Source: Sphingomonas prati (GTDB lineage Bacteria > Pseudomonadota > Alphaproteobacteria > Sphingomonadales > Sphingomonadaceae). From it: a stretch of DNA of 64,000 bases. The first letter of the stretch is position 1, and every line of letters begins with the position of its first letter. The notes under the pieces were generated by a model. It had not been told where the DNA came from, ran no database searches, and worked only from the letters and a program-made list of their open reading frames with translations. The stretch is taken from contig NZ_BMJP01000003.1 of the NCBI RefSeq assembly GCF_014643515.1, forward strand, positions 186,001 to 250,000. Direction: 5' to 3'. Positions 60,159 to 64,000 of the stretch are shown here, in pieces. Both the position numbers and the translations under genes were made by a program.

Positions 60159-61012
60159 CCGACCAGCCGTTCGACCTGCCCGCCTACCTCTCGCGCATCG
60201 GCCTGTCGGAGGCACCCAAGGCCGATGCGGACGGTGTCGCCACCATCCAGCGCGCGCAACGCATGACGATCCCGTTCGAAAATCTCGACGTCAGGCTCGG
60301 CCGCGGCGTCTCGATCGCGCCGGATGCAATCTTCGCCAAGCTCGTCGGCACGCGGCGTGGCGGCTATTGCTTCGAACATAACCAGCTGTTCGCCGCGGCG
60401 TTGACCGCGATCGGCTTCGTCGTCCGCCCGCTGCTCGCGCGCGTCTGGCTGGGCGTGCCGGACGATGCGACCGGCGACGCGATCCCGGCGCGCACCCACC
60501 AGCTGCTGCTCGTCGAACTGCCCGATGGCCCCTGGATCGCGGACGCCGGGTTCGGCGGCGCCTACACCCCGCCGATGCCGCTGCGCGACGGCGCCACCGC
60601 GACCAGCCCGGACGGTGCGGTCCACCGGCTTCATGCCGATGCGGTCCATGGCTGGGTCACGACGCGCGACGGCGATCTCCACGCCACCGATGCGCGCGGC
60701 GTGGCGCAGCCCGGCGGCGGCCCGATCCGCCAGTACAGCTTCACCGAAGACGCCGTTTGGCCGGCCGATATCGCGCAGTGCAACCACCACATCGCGACCG
60801 TGCCGAACCACCGCTTCACCACCATGGCGATCGTCAGCATCGTCCTGCCGCGCGGTTTCGCCAGCCTCACCGACCGCCACTATCGCCGTCGCAACGGCAC
60901 GGAGGCGGTCACCACCGACATCACCGACCCGCGCGTCTACCGCATGCGCCTCAGCCTCGTCTTCGGCATCGACCTGACCGCGGAAGAAGTGGCTGCGTTG
61001 GAGCTGTTCTAG
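60155..61012 (+). CDS. Arylamine N-acetyltransferase
   Basis: A 285-residue enzyme that transfers acetyl from acetyl-CoA to arylamines and hydrazines. The Cys-His-Asp triad is in RRGGYCFEHN, THQLLLVEL and WIADAGFGG. The start at 60155 overlaps the DUF3617 stop as ATGA; an ATG at 60149 would add two residues. The natural substrate here is unknown. Confidence 0.93.
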   Translation: MTDQPFDLPAYLSRIGLSEAPKADADGVATIQRAQRMTIPFENLDVRLGRGVSIAPDAIFAKLVGTRRGGYCFEHNQLFAAALTAIGFVVRPLLARVWLGVPDDATGDAIPARTHQLLLVELPDGPWIADAGFGGAYTPPMPLRDGATATSPDGAVHRLHADAVHGWVTTRDGDLHATDARGVAQPGGGPIRQYSFTEDAVWPADIAQCNHHIATVPNHRFTTMAIVSIVLPRGFASLTDRHYRRRNGTEAVTTDITDPRVYRMRLSLVFGIDLTAEEVAALELF

Positions 61013-61136
61013 GCTGCACTTCTAGTCAGCCAGGGCAGCCGCAACCGGTTCTGAAATAACTCGAATCGGTTCCAACCACCGCTTGCCGACAACCGTGCCC
61101 CATGCGACGCTCCCGGCTAATAAGGGGGAGAGCATC

Positions 61137-62882
61137 ATGGTCTACCAGTCGGTTATCGCCGTTGCCGCGGGCATGGCGCTTCTCGCGGCCGCCCCTCCCC
61201 CGCCACCTCCCGCACGATCGTCGGCCGACGATTCGCCTGTCCGCTGCCGCACCGGGGACGACGGCGAAGCAATCGTGGCGAAGAGCGGCTTCACGCGCCG
61301 ATCGCGCTCGGGCGCCGTCATGAACGCCCCACCACCATCGCTCAGCACCGTCGCGCCCTCGCCCATCGCACCACCGCCCGCCCCCGCTCCGCTTCCGCCG
61401 GAGCCCTCAGCCATGGGTGCCCGCGCACCATCCATCGTCCGAACCCCCGTCTTCACACCTCCTGGGCAGCCGCCGTACGGAGCGGCCGGCAATACCGAGC
61501 GCTATGCCGGCGAGGCGGTCGCCTCCATCAAGAACAGCGCGACCACCCCGGTCTCCACCTTCTCGGTCGATGTCGATACCGGTGCCTATGCGAATGTCCG
61601 CCGCTTCCTGAACAAAGGCGAACCGGTTCCGGCGGCGGCGGTCCGGACCGAGGAGATGATCAACTATTTCCGCTACGACTATCCCCGCCCGACCGACCGG
61701 CGCCAACCGTTCAGCGTCACCACCGACGTGGCGCGCACCCCCTGGAACCCGAACACCCGCCTGCTGCGCGTCGGGTTGCGCGCGGACGCCGTCGCCACGG
61801 CCGCACGACCGGCGGCGAACATCGTCTTCCTTGTCGATACGTCGGGGTCGATGAACACGCCGGACAAGCTGCCGCTGGTCAAGGACGCGCTGCGCGGCCT
61901 CGCCAAGCGCCTGCGCGCCGACGACCGCGTCTCGATCGTCGCCTATGCGGGCAGCGCGGGCGTCGTGCTGGAGCCGACGTCGCAGACACGCTACATCGAC
62001 GCGGCGCTCGACTGTCTCGCCGCAGGCGGGTCGACCGCCGGCGGTGAGGGCATCGAACTGGCCTATTCGCTCGCCCGCGCGCACTTCCGCCGCGGCGGGG
62101 TCAACCGCATCTTCCTGGCGACCGACGGTGACTTCAACGTCGGTGTCAGCGACAATGCCACGCTCGAGGCCCTTGTGAAGCGCAACCGCGACACCGGCAT
62201 CACGCTCACCACGCTGGGGTTCGGCACCGGCAACTATAACGAGGCGATGATGGAGCGGATCGCCGACGTCGGCAACGGCAACTATGCCTATATCGACAGC
62301 GCGCAGGAGGCCGACAAGGTGCTCGGCGACGAGCTGTCCGCCACGCTGGTCACGGTCGCGCAGGACGTGAAGATCCAGGTCGAATTCAATCCCGCACAGG
62401 TCAGCCAGTACCGGCTGATCGGCTACGAGAATCGCGCGCTTCGCGAAGAGGACTTCACCAACGACGCGGTCGATGCAGGCGACGTCGGTGCCGGGCACCA
62501 GGTAACCGCGCTCTACGAGGTCGTGCCCGCCGGTGCCGCGGGCTGGACACCGTCGCGGCGCTACCCGGCGAACCGGGCGGCCCCCACCGCCGGCGGATCG
62601 GAGGCCTGCGAGGTCAGGCTGCGCTACAAGCTGCCCGGCGAGACGACCTCGCGCGCGCTGTCACGCGTCGTGCCCGCTACCGCATTGCGGAATGCCCGTG
62701 CACCGACCGGTGACATGGCGTTCGTTACGGCGGTCGCGGCTTACGGCCAGCGCCTGCGCGGCGACACCTATCTCGGTCGTTTCGGCATGGCCGACGTCAC
62801 GCGCCTCGCCGGCCCGCAACGCGATCCCGTGCGGCAGGAGTTCATCACGCTCGCCGGCCTGGCCGGACAGGCGAAGGACTGA
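61137..62882 (+). CDS. Secreted VWA-domain protein (YfbK-type)
   Basis: A 581-residue exported protein. A signal peptide is followed by a Pro-rich segment (about 60-115) and a vWF_A N-terminal region (FSVDVDTGAYANVRRFL), then a VWA domain with the metal site DTSGSMN at about residue 234 and the ATDGDFN strand, and a C-terminal DUF3520-type region. It has the layout of YfbK-like proteins, whose role is not settled. AGGGGGAG precedes the ATG. Confidence 0.88.
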   Translation: MVYQSVIAVAAGMALLAAAPPPPPPARSSADDSPVRCRTGDDGEAIVAKSGFTRRSRSGAVMNAPPPSLSTVAPSPIAPPPAPAPLPPEPSAMGARAPSIVRTPVFTPPGQPPYGAAGNTERYAGEAVASIKNSATTPVSTFSVDVDTGAYANVRRFLNKGEPVPAAAVRTEEMINYFRYDYPRPTDRRQPFSVTTDVARTPWNPNTRLLRVGLRADAVATAARPAANIVFLVDTSGSMNTPDKLPLVKDALRGLAKRLRADDRVSIVAYAGSAGVVLEPTSQTRYIDAALDCLAAGGSTAGGEGIELAYSLARAHFRRGGVNRIFLATDGDFNVGVSDNATLEALVKRNRDTGITLTTLGFGTGNYNEAMMERIADVGNGNYAYIDSAQEADKVLGDELSATLVTVAQDVKIQVEFNPAQVSQYRLIGYENRALREEDFTNDAVDAGDVGAGHQVTALYEVVPAGAAGWTPSRRYPANRAAPTAGGSEACEVRLRYKLPGETTSRALSRVVPATALRNARAPTGDMAFVTAVAAYGQRLRGDTYLGRFGMADVTRLAGPQRDPVRQEFITLAGLAGQAKD

Positions 62883-62900
62883 TGCCGGCCGGGGCGAGCT

Positions 62901-64000
62901 CTACTCGACCTCCCACGGCACCCCCGCCTCGGTCACCCTGAACCGGGCCCGTTCGGCGGGGGTCAGCGCGGCGACCAGCGCCAGCGGCGGCGCATCGATC
63001 GCCTCATCGGTCAGCTGGAACGTGCCCCAGTGAACGCCGAGCGCGCGGGCCGCGCCCAGCGTACGGAACACCGCCGCCGCCTCGGCCGGGTTCATATGCG
63101 CGTCCGCCATCAGGCCGCGCGGTTCGTACGCCCCGATCGGGATGATCGCCAGCCGCACGGGGCCGCGCGCCGCCGCATCGCGCGCCCAGCTGCCGTCGCC
63201 GTAACCCGTGTCGCCCGCGAAGAAGATGTTGCCGCCCGGCAGCTTTACCGTGAAGCCCGACCACAAGGCCCGGTTGCGGTCCGAACCGAACCGCGACCCC
63301 CAATGTTGAACGCGCTCGACCACCACCGACACCTCCGGCGTCACCGCCACGCTGCCGCCCCAGTCGCGCGCGACCGCGGTGATCCCCGCCTTCCGCAGGA
63401 TCGTGTCGTTGCCGAGCGACGTCACGATCAACGGCTTGTCACGCGCCCACAACGCCTTCAGCGTTGCCAGGTCCATATGATCATAGTGATTATGGCTGAG
63501 CAGCACGACGTCGATCTTGGGCAACGCGTCGAACGCGATCCCCGGCGCGCGCACCCGCTTGGGCCCCGCGAACCCGACCGGCGACGCGCGTTCTGACCAG
63601 ATCGGGTCCGTCAGGATCGCCAGCCGCTGCGTTTGGATCAGCGCGGTCGAATGGCCGATCCAGGTCACCGCCATCCGCTGCGGATCGATCGTGTCGGCCG
63701 GCATGCACTGTGCCCAGGCCTCGTGCACCACGCCACCGGTCCGCGCCGGGCACGGCGTCAGCGCGGCGAGCGCGCCGCCGGGCTTCACCGCCACCGACTT
63801 CGGCCACGGCGCCCGATCGCGCCCGCTCATGAACCGCGCCATCGATCCGGACCGCGGCGCATTCCCGGTCGTGCCCGGAGGATTGAAGAAGCGCTCGCCA
63901 TCGAAATGGTCGCTCACCGGCCCGCGATAATAGACCCGGTCCAGGAACCGCGGCACGATCACCACCGCCAAGCACAGGGCAACCACGACGAACAGCAATC
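62901..64000 (-). CDS. MBL-fold metallo-hydrolase (NAPE-PLD/UlaG-like), start not certain
   Basis: At least 365 residues, beginning with a hydrophobic segment (FVVVALCLAVVIVPRFL) that would anchor it. The zinc pattern SHNHYDHMDL and GDTGYGDGSW, with ITWIGHST-type core (VTWIGHSTALIQT), points to the N-acyl-phosphatidylethanolamine phospholipase D/UlaG-like branch. A TTG at 63998 is the first in-frame start visible, but the frame is open at the window edge and the true start may lie beyond. It converges on the VWA gene. Confidence 0.85.
   Translation of the reverse strand, partial: LLFVVVALCLAVVIVPRFLDRVYYRGPVSDHFDGERFFNPPGTTGNAPRSGSMARFMSGRDRAPWPKSVAVKPGGALAALTPCPARTGGVVHEAWAQCMPADTIDPQRMAVTWIGHSTALIQTQRLAILTDPIWSERASPVGFAGPKRVRAPGIAFDALPKIDVVLLSHNHYDHMDLATLKALWARDKPLIVTSLGNDTILRKAGITAVARDWGGSVAVTPEVSVVVERVQHWGSRFGSDRNRALWSGFTVKLPGGNIFFAGDTGYGDGSWARDAAARGPVRLAIIPIGAYEPRGLMADAHMNPAEAAAVFRTLGAARALGVHWGTFQLTDEAIDAPPLALVAALTPAERARFRVTEAGVPWEVE

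Overview
The window looks like a chromosomal segment of a high-GC alphaproteobacterium of the order Sphingomonadales, most probably Sphingomonas or a close relative. The evidence is gene content (DUF6481 protein, SciP/DUF1153, SspB, a hisB-yciI-hisH-hisA-hisF-hisE run, separate hisZ, a serC-serA operon with a serC-type RNA leader, ftsK and lolA close to xth). The intergenic GC-rich palindromes of the type common in sphingomonads, and strong G/C preference at third codon positions, agree with this. No rRNA, tRNA, CRISPR array, phage or complete insertion sequence was recognised.

Layout. 1-5.0 kb: the end of a DUF6481 gene, then a divergent six-gene module matching the E. coli yjfIJKLMC set (DUF1190, DUF350 and DUF2491 leftward; DUF2170, PspA-like and glutathionylspermidine-synthase-like rightward). 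5.1-9.2 kb: secreted polysaccharide deacetylase, EI24 membrane protein, small lipoprotein, AroE-like enzyme, adenosine kinase. 9.6-15.1 kb: amino-acid permease, then the leftward histidine operon hisB-yciI-hisH-hisA-hisF-hisE-HIT, whose cistrons mostly overlap by 4 bases. 15.1-17.2 kb: sspB and fumC. 17.4-21.9 kb: M3 peptidase and two transglutaminase-like proteins, one lacking the expected catalytic His, divergent from an N-formylglutamate amidohydrolase. 21.9-27.4 kb: an outer-membrane uptake locus (GspC-like PDZ protein, PT-repeat lipoprotein, large TonB-dependent receptor) with two possible Pho-box-like repeats.

27.4-30.7 kb: a chromosomal APH(3')-type phosphotransferase, patatin and an SDR behind an FNR/FixK-like site. 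30.7-39.1 kb: UbiH-type hydroxylase, ftsK, manganese catalase, lolA, a candidate small RNA, xth, ribA and an L,D-transpeptidase; the last three overlap by GTGA. 39.1-43 kb: YegD-like Hsp70, and a SulP transporter coupled to a beta-carbonic anhydrase. 43-49.6 kb: serC-serA, DUF559 nuclease-like gene coupled to hisZ, purA and a membrane hydrolase. 49.8-56.3 kb: PhzF-like, pdxH and a CDF transporter leftward; DnaJ-like (possible RpoH promoter), YihY, fabI and aroC rightward. 56.4-64 kb: small secreted protein, methyltransferase-like, mnmA, sciP, DUF3617, arylamine N-acetyltransferase, a VWA protein and an MBL-fold hydrolase that reaches the window edge.

Most of the window is housekeeping. The parts with most unexplained biology are the yjf-type envelope module, the transglutaminase pair, the GspC/lipoprotein/TonB locus, the structured RNA candidate between lolA and xth, and the repeat-derived tail of the DUF559 protein. 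All family assignments come from reading translated sequence; no database search was run.
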